Position numbers and translations under genes: made by a program. A stretch of DNA of 64,000 nucleotides from Candidatus Shapirobacteria bacterium UBA2283 (GTDB lineage: Bacteria; Patescibacteriota; Microgenomatia; UBA12405): positions 3,500 through 67,499 of the forward strand of contig DDWP01000020.1 in the NCBI GenBank assembly GCA_002345725.1, given 5' to 3'. The notes below the pieces were generated by a model that was not told the DNA's origin, made no database searches, and saw only the letters and a program-made list of their open reading frames with translations. Position 1 is the first letter of the stretch. Every line of letters starts with the position of its first letter. Positions 1 to 6,231 of the stretch are shown here, in pieces.

Positions 1-1341
1 TTTAGCATCATCAAATAGTTGAATTATTTTTGAGGCAAAGGCTAAAACCTCTTCCATGGTTTTGGTCCATGAATCCAATCCATCCTGGGCAATAGCACCC
101 TTAGTTTGCGTCTCCTCTTCGAGTATTCTGCTTTTCTCCTTTTGGTATTGGGCTTCATCAATCATGCCGTCAATTTTCATTCCATACAGGTTTTTCTTTT
201 CGGTAAGGATGGCCTCAAGTCGTTTCGTTAATTTTCCTTTTTGATTCTTTTCAAATTCAAATTCTTTTTCGTTTCTTCTTTTGAGGTTACCCCTGATCCA
301 AGTTATTAGATCGGGAGAGATTTGCAGGTTGGCAACGAACGCCAGAACCTGTTCTTCTAGCTTTATGGCATTAAGATACGGCTGACTACAGTGGCCACCT
401 TTTTTGGTACAGCGAGCATAGATAAAGTTTTGTGACTTGCCAGTAGTTTTATAGTGCTTGGTTTTGTTTTCAGCTGTGATGGATGCACCACACTCTCCAC
501 ATTTAAGTACTCTCATGAAGTAGAAATCATTAAAGTTTTTGAAAATTCTTTTCCGACCGTCGATGATATCCTGAACACGGTGAAATTCACTGAGAGTAAT
601 CATTGGTTTTTGCTTACCTTCATACCGTTCGCCATTGTAGTCGAATTGGCCGGTATAGAACACACGTCGAAAGAACCGAAAGGCTTCGGTCTTGCTTATT
701 GGTTTACCAGTCCGCTTACTCCGAAGTCCCAAGGCAGTGACTTTTGCTAGAGAGCTTATAACCGTCTCTGTCCCAGTGAGCATTAATTCCCACCACTTTC
801 GGCATAGGTCGAAACGATCAGGATCAGGGTAAACGTCCTTTTGACCCTTAGGCTTAGTTTGGTCGTTGAGATATCCAAGCGGCGCTTCTCCAGGCATCCA
901 ACCCATCGTGAGCTTGGTGTGCATGCCTCTCTTAACATTGTCAGACAAATCCTTACTAAACTTGGTGGCCATACCAAACTCAATGAAAAGGAAGGTTGAA
1001 TTATTTCTATCATAATCCATGGTAGGCGTAACGATTTGCATTCCCTCATAATCAACCTTATCAATGAGCGTACCTCCTTCTTTGGCATTTCGACATAATC
1101 GATCAGCCTTCCAGCAAAGGATGTGTTTTGCTTCATTTCGAAGCATTCTGGACAGTAAAGCAGTAAACTCTGGTCGCCTATCGGGTCTTTTGGCTGATTT
1201 GCTTTCTCTATAGACACCAAGAATTGTAAAGCCCTTATCTTCGGCTAATTCGGTACATGTTCTTTGTTGGTCATCTAGAGAAAGGATTTGGCGGTCTTTA
1301 TCCTCAGAGGATTTTCTACAGTAAATAAAACAAGTATTCAT
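1..1341 (-). CDS. Large serine recombinase (phage integrase), C-terminus cut by window edge
   Basis: The open frame runs for 447 codons from an ATG at 1341 to the window edge. The N-terminal resolvase domain starts with a Y-x-R-x-S pattern whose catalytic serine is about residue 11, followed by Q and S-L-x-x-Q positions, and it has the DRLCR arginine motif near residues 80-84. A zinc ribbon follows with cysteines near 281, 284, 311 and 318, and then a charged coiled-coil-like stretch, as in large serine integrases. It would integrate and excise the prophage. Its ATG overlaps the TGA of the upstream small gene (ATGA), so the two are probably translated together. Family assignment is firm; the missing C-terminus and the attachment site lie left of the window. 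Confidence 0.95.
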   Translation of the reverse strand, partial: MNTCFIYCRKSSEDKDRQILSLDDQQRTCTELAEDKGFTILGVYRESKSAKRPDRRPEFTALLSRMLRNEAKHILCWKADRLCRNAKEGGTLIDKVDYEGMQIVTPTMDYDRNNSTFLFIEFGMATKFSKDLSDNVKRGMHTKLTMGWMPGEAPLGYLNDQTKPKGQKDVYPDPDRFDLCRKWWELMLTGTETVISSLAKVTALGLRSKRTGKPISKTEAFRFFRRVFYTGQFDYNGERYEGKQKPMITLSEFHRVQDIIDGRKRIFKNFNDFYFMRVLKCGECGASITAENKTKHYKTTGKSQNFIYARCTKKGGHCSQPYLNAIKLEEQVLAFVANLQISPDLITWIRGNLKRRNEKEFEFEKNQKGKLTKRLEAILTEKKNLYGMKIDGMIDEAQYQKEKSRILEEETQTKGAIAQDGLDSWTKTMEEVLAFASKIIQLFDDAK

Positions 1342-1607
1342 AGTTTAGTAGCCATATCGGGTAAATGGCTGTTGGTGTTGATGTTAACTCGTTGCCGTGT
1401 TTTATCAAGTTTATTTTCGATCAGATAGTCAAAGAGGTTGAGAAGAGCGGTAGCTTGCTCGAATGCTTGTTCGTCGGTTAATTTAACTCCGTAGTCTTTG
1501 AGAGCAATTTCTTTGAAGCGATCCAACTCTTCTCTGGTAACTAACGAATTTGTTAGTATTAATTGGTTTCCGTCCGCTACTGGTGGCTGTGCTACAGTTT
1601 CTGTCAT
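1338..1607 (-). CDS. Small hypothetical protein coupled to the integrase
   Basis: This 89-residue protein begins MTETVAQPP. I chose the ATG at 1607; an in-frame TTG at 1619 would add four residues. I do not recognise a family. The central part looks alpha-helical, with an acidic and hydrophobic pattern, and there are no membrane segments. It is the first gene of a two-gene operon with the integrase and shares a four-base ATGA overlap with it. That tight coupling makes a role in recombination, for example directionality control, possible, but this is inference from position only. Its upstream region is the shared control sequence described at 1608-1683, and the start codon lies three or four bases from a TATAT motif, so the message may be leaderless. 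Confidence 0.75.
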   Translation of the reverse strand: MTETVAQPPVADGNQLILTNSLVTREELDRFKEIALKDYGVKLTDEQAFEQATALLNLFDYLIENKLDKTRQRVNINTNSHLPDMATKL

Positions 1608-1683
1608 TGTATATAACAAACGTACAGAAACTGGTGGTTTATCTCAATAAACTTTGTGGATTTTTATGTCCACACAAGTAGAC
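1608..1683 (-). promoter_or_regulatory. Control region of the integrase operon, copy B of a shared 75-nt element
   Basis: Read on the minus strand, this region contains GTCTAC-N6-GGACA, then AAAGTTTATTGA, then TGTACGTTTGT and TTATATACA directly before the ATG. The same blocks in the same order and spacing precede the early operon at 3436-3510. By eye about 47 of the first 66 aligned positions are identical. It is probably bound by the same phage regulator. Confidence 0.7.
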
Positions 1684-1722
1684 TAATGTAAGTTTCTCTC
1701 CAATTTAGCCTGGGAGGTTTGA

Positions 1723-1752
1723 TTGACAGAAAGGGGTCAAATTTGGTATATT
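1723..1752 (+). promoter_or_regulatory. Sigma-70-type promoter for a candidate small RNA
   Basis: TTGACA at 1723-1728 is followed after 18 bases by TATATT at 1747-1752. The promoter points right into a gene-free stretch, with a start expected near 1759. It is divergent from the integrase operon. Confidence 0.6.
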
Positions 1753-1758
1753 ACTAGT

Positions 1759-1851
1759 ACCGAATGATCTCGGTGGTGAAAGTACCTTTTAAGGGAGCGA
1801 ATGTCGGCACAGAAATGTGATCCGTCTTGGCCACAGAGATCGAACTTTTTT
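1759..1851 (+). ncRNA. Candidate structured small RNA, convergent with the DUF3800 gene
   Basis: The predicted transcript follows the promoter at 1723-1752 and ends in a run of six T at 1846-1851. GATCTC at 1766-1771 can pair with GAGATC at 1836-1841, and GTGG at 1773-1776 with CCAC at 1831-1834, closing a long outer helix. Inside it, CACA-GAAA-TGTG at 1808-1819 forms a hairpin with a GNRA tetraloop. The U-tract orientation fits plus-strand transcription only. I see no open reading frame of note. I do not recognise an RNA family. Confidence 0.5.
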
Positions 1852-2480
1852 CAGTAAGGCTTCCACAAATCTTCTTCCCTCTTTTTGATCAGCTTATAGA
1901 ACGAGTCGTCGTTACGGTTATATTTCCTGTAAATTGCCCCACAAACCATATCCGCCAGCTGTAGTAGATTGTTACTTTTGGAGTCTTTGTGCCTGATCTG
2001 GCCCAAGAGCTTCTCCATATCGGTATTGAGCTTTTTTCTCAAGTACCCGTTAAACTCCCGGATAAAGTGTTTACTGGTCAAATCGACGAACAATGATGCG
2101 TGGTTAATCCGATTCTGAGCTCTCATAAAGAGCTGGTCGGCCACCAACATGTACAGGCTGTCGGTGGGATTGAGTGGCTCTCTTTTTAGAAGCTTGGTCT
2201 TATCGATAATCACGGAGCGATAATGGAAATCAAAGCGGGACAACTTTCGCAAAAACACTTCCTTCTCATGGCTTGAAGTACCGGTGCTGAATTTAAATTC
2301 TCTACCTGGATGAAACTTCAATTCCTTCTTCAGATCGTTAATCGCCTCGTTTGCTTTCTCGGCCGCTTCTAGGTCATCGAAAATAACGATGGTCAAGACA
2401 AAATAGGAACTAGCGACTCTCTTAAAGTTAAATCCGGTGTCACCCGACTCATCCATAAAGATGAGCATGGCTAGTGACAT
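1851..2480 (-). CDS. DUF3800 family protein
   Basis: The 209-residue protein opens with the family signature FMDESGDTG near residues 8-16 and has the second conserved block LLQLADMVCGAI near residues 172-183. DUF3800 proteins are predicted to adopt an RNase H-like fold with acidic active-site residues and are frequent in mobile elements, but their reaction is not established. The gene overlaps the end of the ImmA-like gene by 10 bases, so it belongs to the lysogeny operon of repressor, ImmA-like protein and DUF3800. Only five extra residues precede an internal ATG, so the exact start is uncertain. Confidence 0.85.
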   Translation of the reverse strand: MSLAMLIFMDESGDTGFNFKRVASSYFVLTIVIFDDLEAAEKANEAINDLKKELKFHPGREFKFSTGTSSHEKEVFLRKLSRFDFHYRSVIIDKTKLLKREPLNPTDSLYMLVADQLFMRAQNRINHASLFVDLTSKHFIREFNGYLRKKLNTDMEKLLGQIRHKDSKSNNLLQLADMVCGAIYRKYNRNDDSFYKLIKKREEDLWKPY

Positions 2481-2923
2481 AGATCCCCCTTTTGAGTTGT
2501 TCCAAACCCCAATTTCAAAAAATTTTTAGTAACCAGGAAATAGTCAGCTGCCGTTGAAAGAGGTAGTTGTTTTGTTTTATTGAGTAATTCTCGTGGCATT
2601 AGTAGTTCGGTGGCAAAACACTGCGCTTCATGTTCCTGTTTGAAAGTAACGAATTGATCACAACCCTCGAAATAGAATTGATTTCCAGTGTGGAGAAAAT
2701 GGTGACCTAAGGCGTGGGCAATAAGCTCGCGTCTTTTTCGTTTATCGGTGTGTGAGCGAATAGCAATACTATCGCCGACATAGACTTCTTTTACTCGGCC
2801 GCGAAATGACCACTCGTCCAAGGTTATCCCTTCGGCGGTAACAATTTTATGTAAATCTATTGGGGCAGTAGAAAGATTGTACTTGCGTAAAATCTGTCTA
2901 GCCCTTTTTTGGGCCTTTATCAT
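2471..2923 (-). CDS. ImmA/IrrE-family metallopeptidase-like protein with altered HExxH motif
   Basis: The 150-residue protein has the COG2856 layout: a helical N-terminus, a metal motif near residues 67-76 and a downstream HEAQCFATELLMP block that supplies the third ligand in the family. In relatives such as ImmA of ICEBs1 the protease cleaves the partner XRE repressor and relieves lysogeny. Here the motif reads HALGHH, with alanine where the catalytic glutamate normally sits. Both histidines remain, so metal binding is plausible but ordinary catalysis is doubtful. The gene overlaps the upstream repressor by 26 bases and the downstream DUF3800 gene by 10, which supports a functional pair. Confidence 0.85.
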   Translation of the reverse strand: MIKAQKRARQILRKYNLSTAPIDLHKIVTAEGITLDEWSFRGRVKEVYVGDSIAIRSHTDKRKRRELIAHALGHHFLHTGNQFYFEGCDQFVTFKQEHEAQCFATELLMPRELLNKTKQLPLSTAADYFLVTKNFLKLGFGTTQKGDLCH

Positions 2924-3374
2924 ATTTTTTTCGGCGTCGAGTTTTTACATACCCGATGTAGTCCATGACCGACTCCTTCTCGCTATTGGTCATGTCCTGA
3001 ACTTCTTTAAGCATTAACGTAAATGAAGAATCCTGCTTAAGCTTATTGCTGGTTTTGTCCAAATACCCGGCTTTGTTTAAAAGCATCTCGTTGGGAATTT
3101 GATAGACAAACGCCAGTGCTTTCAACTTTAATGGCGAGGGATGTAAATATTTTCCTGATTCAAGATTAGATAAATACCCTCGCGAAACAGCTGACTGGGG
3201 ATCTAGTTTCCCATTTTTAATTGCCTCCTTGGTTGACTCAACCACCGAACGGAGAGTGAGATCTTTTGCTTCTCGTAACTTGCACAAATACTCACCAACG
3301 GTAGCAAAATCGTCAGGTCCTTTTAATGTGGTTTCTTTGTTTGTTCTTATCTTCATATAGGTCAATAAACTCAT
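2898..3374 (-). CDS. XRE-family phage repressor (CI/ImmR-like)
   Basis: The 158-residue protein carries a helix-turn-helix of the XRE type at about residues 25-90, including SRGYLSNLESGK, the usual recognition-helix region. The C-terminal part is helical and basic at the end (TRRRKK). It is the first gene of the minus-strand lysogeny operon and diverges from the Cro-like gene at 3511, the classic arrangement of a genetic switch. A 14-bp palindrome lies 25 bases upstream of its start codon at 3399-3412 and is a likely operator. An internal ATG at residue 7 is an alternative start. Confidence 0.9.
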   Translation of the reverse strand: MSLLTYMKIRTNKETTLKGPDDFATVGEYLCKLREAKDLTLRSVVESTKEAIKNGKLDPQSAVSRGYLSNLESGKYLHPSPLKLKALAFVYQIPNEMLLNKAGYLDKTSNKLKQDSSFTLMLKEVQDMTNSEKESVMDYIGYVKTRRRKKYDKGPKKG

Positions 3375-3398
3375 CGATTTTTATTGTAACAGAAAAAG

Positions 3399-3412
3399 TA
3401 AGTAATTACTTA
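3399..3412. promoter_or_regulatory. Palindromic operator candidate in the switch region
   Basis: TAAGTAATTACTTA is a perfect 14-bp palindrome between the repressor and the Cro-like gene. A 13-of-14 match lies at 12586-12599 inside the leader of the secreted-protein operon. It is probably bound by one of the two phage helix-turn-helix proteins. Confidence 0.55.
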
Positions 3413-3435
3413 TTATTCATATTATAATGATAGTT

Positions 3436-3510
3436 GTCTACATAAATGGACACAAACAATCATAAAGTTTATTGAAGTAAATTGCAAGAATTTGTACCTT
3501 TGTATATAAC
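3436..3510 (+). promoter_or_regulatory. Control region of the early operon, copy A of the shared element
   Basis: This 75-base region runs up to the ATG at 3511. It contains GTCTAC-N6-GGACA, AAAGTTTATTGA, TGTACCTTTGT and TATATAAC in the same order as the integrase leader. TATATA starts eight bases before the start codon, and no Shine-Dalgarno sequence is visible, so the first gene may be translated from a leaderless or very short-leader message. Confidence 0.65.
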
Positions 3511-3780
3511 ATGACAAAAACGAAATCTAAAAAAACAATATTCATCAATAAGGACAAGAGAGTTAATAACGAGTTGTTCGATGAAGTGAGACTCACCAAA
3601 GGACTATCTCGATTTCAATTGGCTGTCGAGGTTGAACTTTCTCCCCAAACCGTTAGACGAGTTTTAGTTTCTGATGAAGACCCACGACCATCAACTGTTA
3701 AAAAAGTTGGTGACTTTTTAGGAATACCAGCAAAAGAGTGGTACTTAAAAAGAGAAAACAAGGAGGTGAATCATGGATAA
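3511..3780 (+). CDS. Cro-like helix-turn-helix protein
   Basis: The 89-residue protein has a basic N-terminus and a helix-turn-helix at about residues 22-70, including LSRFQLAVEVELSPQTVRRVL. Its size, its position as the first gene opposite the XRE repressor, and the palindrome between them all fit a Cro-type antagonist or early regulator. It is the first gene of a rightward operon that continues through replication and DNA modification genes. A strong AGGAGGTGA sequence inside its last codons serves the next small gene, which overlaps it by eight bases. Confidence 0.85.
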   Translation: MTKTKSKKTIFINKDKRVNNELFDEVRLTKGLSRFQLAVEVELSPQTVRRVLVSDEDPRPSTVKKVGDFLGIPAKEWYLKRENKEVNHG

Positions 3781-3928
3781 GGCAATGAAATCTAGGATCC
3801 GTGCCAGGAAGCGAAGATATTATCTCTACCGCCTAAAGATATTTATGTGGAAGTGGTTGGCGATATTACTTGGCATCTGGATTATTTACCAGCTTCTTGG
3901 GACATTTTTCCACCGATGCTGGTTGTGA
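3773..3928 (+). CDS. Small basic single-pass membrane protein
   Basis: The 51-residue frame starts at an ATG six bases after a perfect AGGAGGTGA ribosome binding site, which is strong evidence that it is translated. The first 25 residues are rich in arginine and lysine. A hydrophobic segment of about 20 residues follows (WLAILLGIWIIYQLLGTFF), predicting a membrane helix with a cytoplasmic basic tail. The start overlaps the end of the Cro-like gene. I do not recognise a family. Small early membrane proteins in phages often act in exclusion or host inhibition, but that role is only a guess here. Confidence 0.7.
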   Translation: MDKAMKSRIRARKRRYYLYRLKIFMWKWLAILLGIWIIYQLLGTFFHRCWL

Positions 3929-3986
3929 ATATAACAACAATTAATACAGAACATGATTATGTCCAGCAAAAAGTTAAATCGAAACA

Positions 3987-4709
3987 ATGATGGCAAGAAT
4001 CAACTACACCACAATCAATCACGAGGCTCGAGTCAGGTTGGGTTTAACCATTAATGAATATTGTGTGTACGATTTAATCCACAACTTGGCCAGTAACCCC
4101 AAAAATATTCAGATGGGCTGGTGTTATGCCAAAAAAGAAACGATAGCTGATTACTTAGATCTGAGTCGAGCAACAGTCTTTCGAGCCATTAAAAAGGGCT
4201 TGGAAATAAATCTCCTTGAAAAACATCCTGAGCAACCCGCGTTCTTAAAAGCCACTAGTGATTGGTACGACTCAGTGATGATTAAAGTCGAGTCTCAAAA
4301 TGAGACGGCTAGTATCAATATGAGACGCACTCCGTCTCAAAGTGAGACAAAACCGCGTCTCAAAGTGAGATCAAACAAAGATATAGAGAACAATGAAAAT
4401 GACAACACAGAAGTTGTCAATTTAAAAGGATCTTCAAAAGAGATCGTTTCTATTGGCCAAGTGATCGCTCATCACCAGCCCAGCTTATTAGAAGTAAATA
4501 ACGAGTGGGAAGTGGAAGCCATTCGACTGTGGCGTGAGTTAAATTTGTCTGGCGATCCGAGCGAACCGTTTGTAAAACACATCCATCGATACATCAAAAA
4601 GAATTTACAGGTAAAGCTCTCTATTGCTCTTTCGTATTGCAAAGATGCAACTAAAGTTCGTGATCGAGAAAAGTTATTTTATTGGCGCTGTGCTAACGAG
4701 CCAGCATGA
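3987..4709 (+). CDS. Phage replication initiator-like protein with internal iterons
   Basis: The 240-residue protein has an N-terminal winged helix-turn-helix (residues about 15-90, with ETIADYLDLSRATVFRAIKKG), a hydrophilic linker at about 100-150 and a helical C-terminal domain containing WEVEAIRLWRELNL. This matches the organisation of lambda O and DnaD-like initiators, in which the N-terminus binds the origin and the C-terminus recruits the helicase loader. Four repeats of a 15-bp inverted sequence lie in the linker-coding DNA. Two ATG codons are adjacent at 3987 and 3990. The gene sits early in the rightward operon. No helicase or helicase loader follows, so the phage probably uses host replication proteins. 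Confidence 0.7.
   Translation: MMARINYTTINHEARVRLGLTINEYCVYDLIHNLASNPKNIQMGWCYAKKETIADYLDLSRATVFRAIKKGLEINLLEKHPEQPAFLKATSDWYDSVMIKVESQNETASINMRRTPSQSETKPRLKVRSNKDIENNENDNTEVVNLKGSSKEIVSIGQVIAHHQPSLLEVNNEWEVEAIRLWRELNLSGDPSEPFVKHIHRYIKKNLQVKLSIALSYCKDATKVRDREKLFYWRCANEPA
4292..4371. repeat. Four iterons: candidate phage replication origin
   Basis: The unit GTCTCAAARTGAGAC, itself an inverted repeat, occurs at 4292-4306, 4312-4326 (13 of 15 bases), 4334-4348 and 4357-4371 (14 of 15). The copies are spaced 20, 22 and 23 bases apart, near two helical turns. A strongly A+T-rich stretch follows at about 4372-4440. This is the layout of the lambda origin inside gene O. Confidence 0.7.
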
Positions 4710-4718
4710 GCAAACATT

Positions 4719-5819
4719 ATGAAATTTATAGATTTATTTGCAGGAATTGGAGGATTTAGATATGGACTTGAAAAAACAAAAAATTACAAATGCGTCTGGT
4801 CCAATGAATGGGATAAATTTGCCAACCAAATCTATACTAAGCACTTTGGAGAGTGCGACTCCAGAGACATCAGAACTGTCGATACAAAAGACATCCCAGA
4901 TCACGATCTCCTCTGTGCTGGCTTTCCTTGTCAATCATTTAGTATTGCAGGAAAAAGATTGGGATTTGAAGACACCAGAGGGACGATGTTTTTTGAAATC
5001 GCTCGGATTATCCGAGACAAAAGACCGAGATATTTTCTACTTGAAAATGTTAAGGGGTTACTTAGTCATGACGAAGGAAAAACTTTCCAGACAATACTTG
5101 GGGTACTCTCCGACCTGGGGTATGAGTATCAATGGCAAGTTCTTAACAGCAAGAATTTTGGAGTTCCACAAAACAGGGAAAGAATATTCATTGTCGGACA
5201 TCTTAGAGAAACAAGTCGACCAGAAATATTTCCTATCGGCGAAAGCTACTCAGTTCTTAATAAGAAGAAGCATTCTGAACAAGAAGGAGGGTCGAGGGTT
5301 TCGAGCACGATTGATTCCCGTTATGGATCCCTCAGAAACTCTGGAGAAACCTACTTGCAATACATCGGAGGTATCAAAGGAAAACGAGATATGTGGATAA
5401 AAGACGATAAGCAAAACAGTCGAAACTTTAGCCAAGGTCAAAGGGTTTATTCGACCAATGGTATTGCCTCAACCTTAGCTGGCAATGCCGGTGGCTTAGG
5501 TGGAAAGACTGGGCTATATGCAATTCCGGTTCTAACACCTGACAGGCAAGAAAAACGACAGAATGGGCGTCGGTTTAAAAACGATGGTGAGCCAGCCTTT
5601 ACTTTGACGAGTCAAGATCGTCATGGTGTTTATGATGGCATTAATATTAGGCGCCTTACCCCTCTTGAGTGTGAGCGCTTGCAGGGATTTCCAGACAATT
5701 GGACTGAAGGGATTAGCGATACACAAAGATATAAATGTCTGGGGAACGCGGTGACAACAAACGTTATTGCTGAAATAGGAAAAAGATTAATTTTTATTAA
5801 AGGAGGTGAAAATATATGA
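4719..5819 (+). CDS. DNA (cytosine-5)-methyltransferase
   Basis: The 366-residue enzyme shows the C5-methyltransferase motifs in order: motif I DLFAGIGGF near residue 5, motif IV GFPCQSFS with the catalytic cysteine near residue 70, motif VI ENVKG near 108, motif VIII QNRERIFIVG near 152 and motif X GNAVTTNV near 346. It transfers a methyl group from S-adenosylmethionine to cytosine. No partner endonuclease is adjacent, so it is probably an orphan phage methylase protecting the genome from host restriction. Target specificity cannot be read from the sequence. The TGA overlaps the next ATG (ATATGA). Confidence 0.95.
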   Translation: MKFIDLFAGIGGFRYGLEKTKNYKCVWSNEWDKFANQIYTKHFGECDSRDIRTVDTKDIPDHDLLCAGFPCQSFSIAGKRLGFEDTRGTMFFEIARIIRDKRPRYFLLENVKGLLSHDEGKTFQTILGVLSDLGYEYQWQVLNSKNFGVPQNRERIFIVGHLRETSRPEIFPIGESYSVLNKKKHSEQEGGSRVSSTIDSRYGSLRNSGETYLQYIGGIKGKRDMWIKDDKQNSRNFSQGQRVYSTNGIASTLAGNAGGLGGKTGLYAIPVLTPDRQEKRQNGRRFKNDGEPAFTLTSQDRHGVYDGINIRRLTPLECERLQGFPDNWTEGISDTQRYKCLGNAVTTNVIAEIGKRLIFIKGGENI

Positions 5820-5962
5820 CAACCAAGAAATACCATTTCGAGGGAAGCAAAAAAGATACTAAGGGCAACACGGTGTATGTCGTTAGTGATTTAAAAACCG
5901 GCGAACTTCTGGAGTGGGTCCAGAAAACCTACGATGCCCATAAAGGAGAAATTGAATATTAA
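5816..5962 (+). CDS. Small hypothetical protein, 48 residues
   Basis: The frame begins at an ATG overlapping the methyltransferase stop codon, seven bases after a strong AGGAGGTGA site. The product is hydrophilic, mixed in charge and probably a small beta-rich domain (NTVYVVSDLKTGELLEW). I do not recognise a family. The strong ribosome binding site and the tight packing in the operon support a real gene. It may assist the methyltransferase or another early function, but nothing in the sequence shows this. Confidence 0.65.
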   Translation: MTTKKYHFEGSKKDTKGNTVYVVSDLKTGELLEWVQKTYDAHKGEIEY

Positions 5963-5967
5963 AACCT

Positions 5968-6231
5968 ATGACTAAAACACGTAATCAATTACTAGAAGAA
6001 ATTTATAACTCTGTTCATGAGGAAAAACTTCGGATGGAAGTTGCCATTGAAACACTGGCAGATGTTGCTGATGACAAAATCATTGAAACGGTGACTCATC
6101 GGTCCCCTTTGGGGGCTAGAGAAGAAAACCTCACCAAAAAAGATGTGATTGCCAAATATATCCAGGATATCGAAAAGCGAGAAAAAGTATTGGTAATTAT
6201 TGAAAGATTATTAAAACAAAATGAAAAATAA
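5968..6231 (+). CDS. Hypothetical alpha-helical protein
   Basis: The 87-residue protein is highly charged and predicted mostly helical, with a C-terminal stretch able to form a coiled coil (DVIAKYIQDIEKREKVLVIIERLL). It begins six bases after the preceding small gene and its end overlaps the ParB-methyltransferase gene by 11 bases. I do not recognise a family. Its place between two methyltransferase genes suggests a role in early DNA metabolism, but this is only context. Confidence 0.65.
   Translation: MTKTRNQLLEEIYNSVHEEKLRMEVAIETLADVADDKIIETVTHRSPLGAREENLTKKDVIAKYIQDIEKREKVLVIIERLLKQNEK

Noticed and set aside
783..1220. A 145-residue minus-strand frame inside the integrase
   Set aside because: The integrase frame, with all its motifs, covers this stretch; the alternative frame has no recognisable domain.
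4738..5400. A 220-residue plus-strand frame inside the cytosine methyltransferase
   Set aside because: It lies in another frame of a gene with complete methyltransferase motifs and resembles no known protein.
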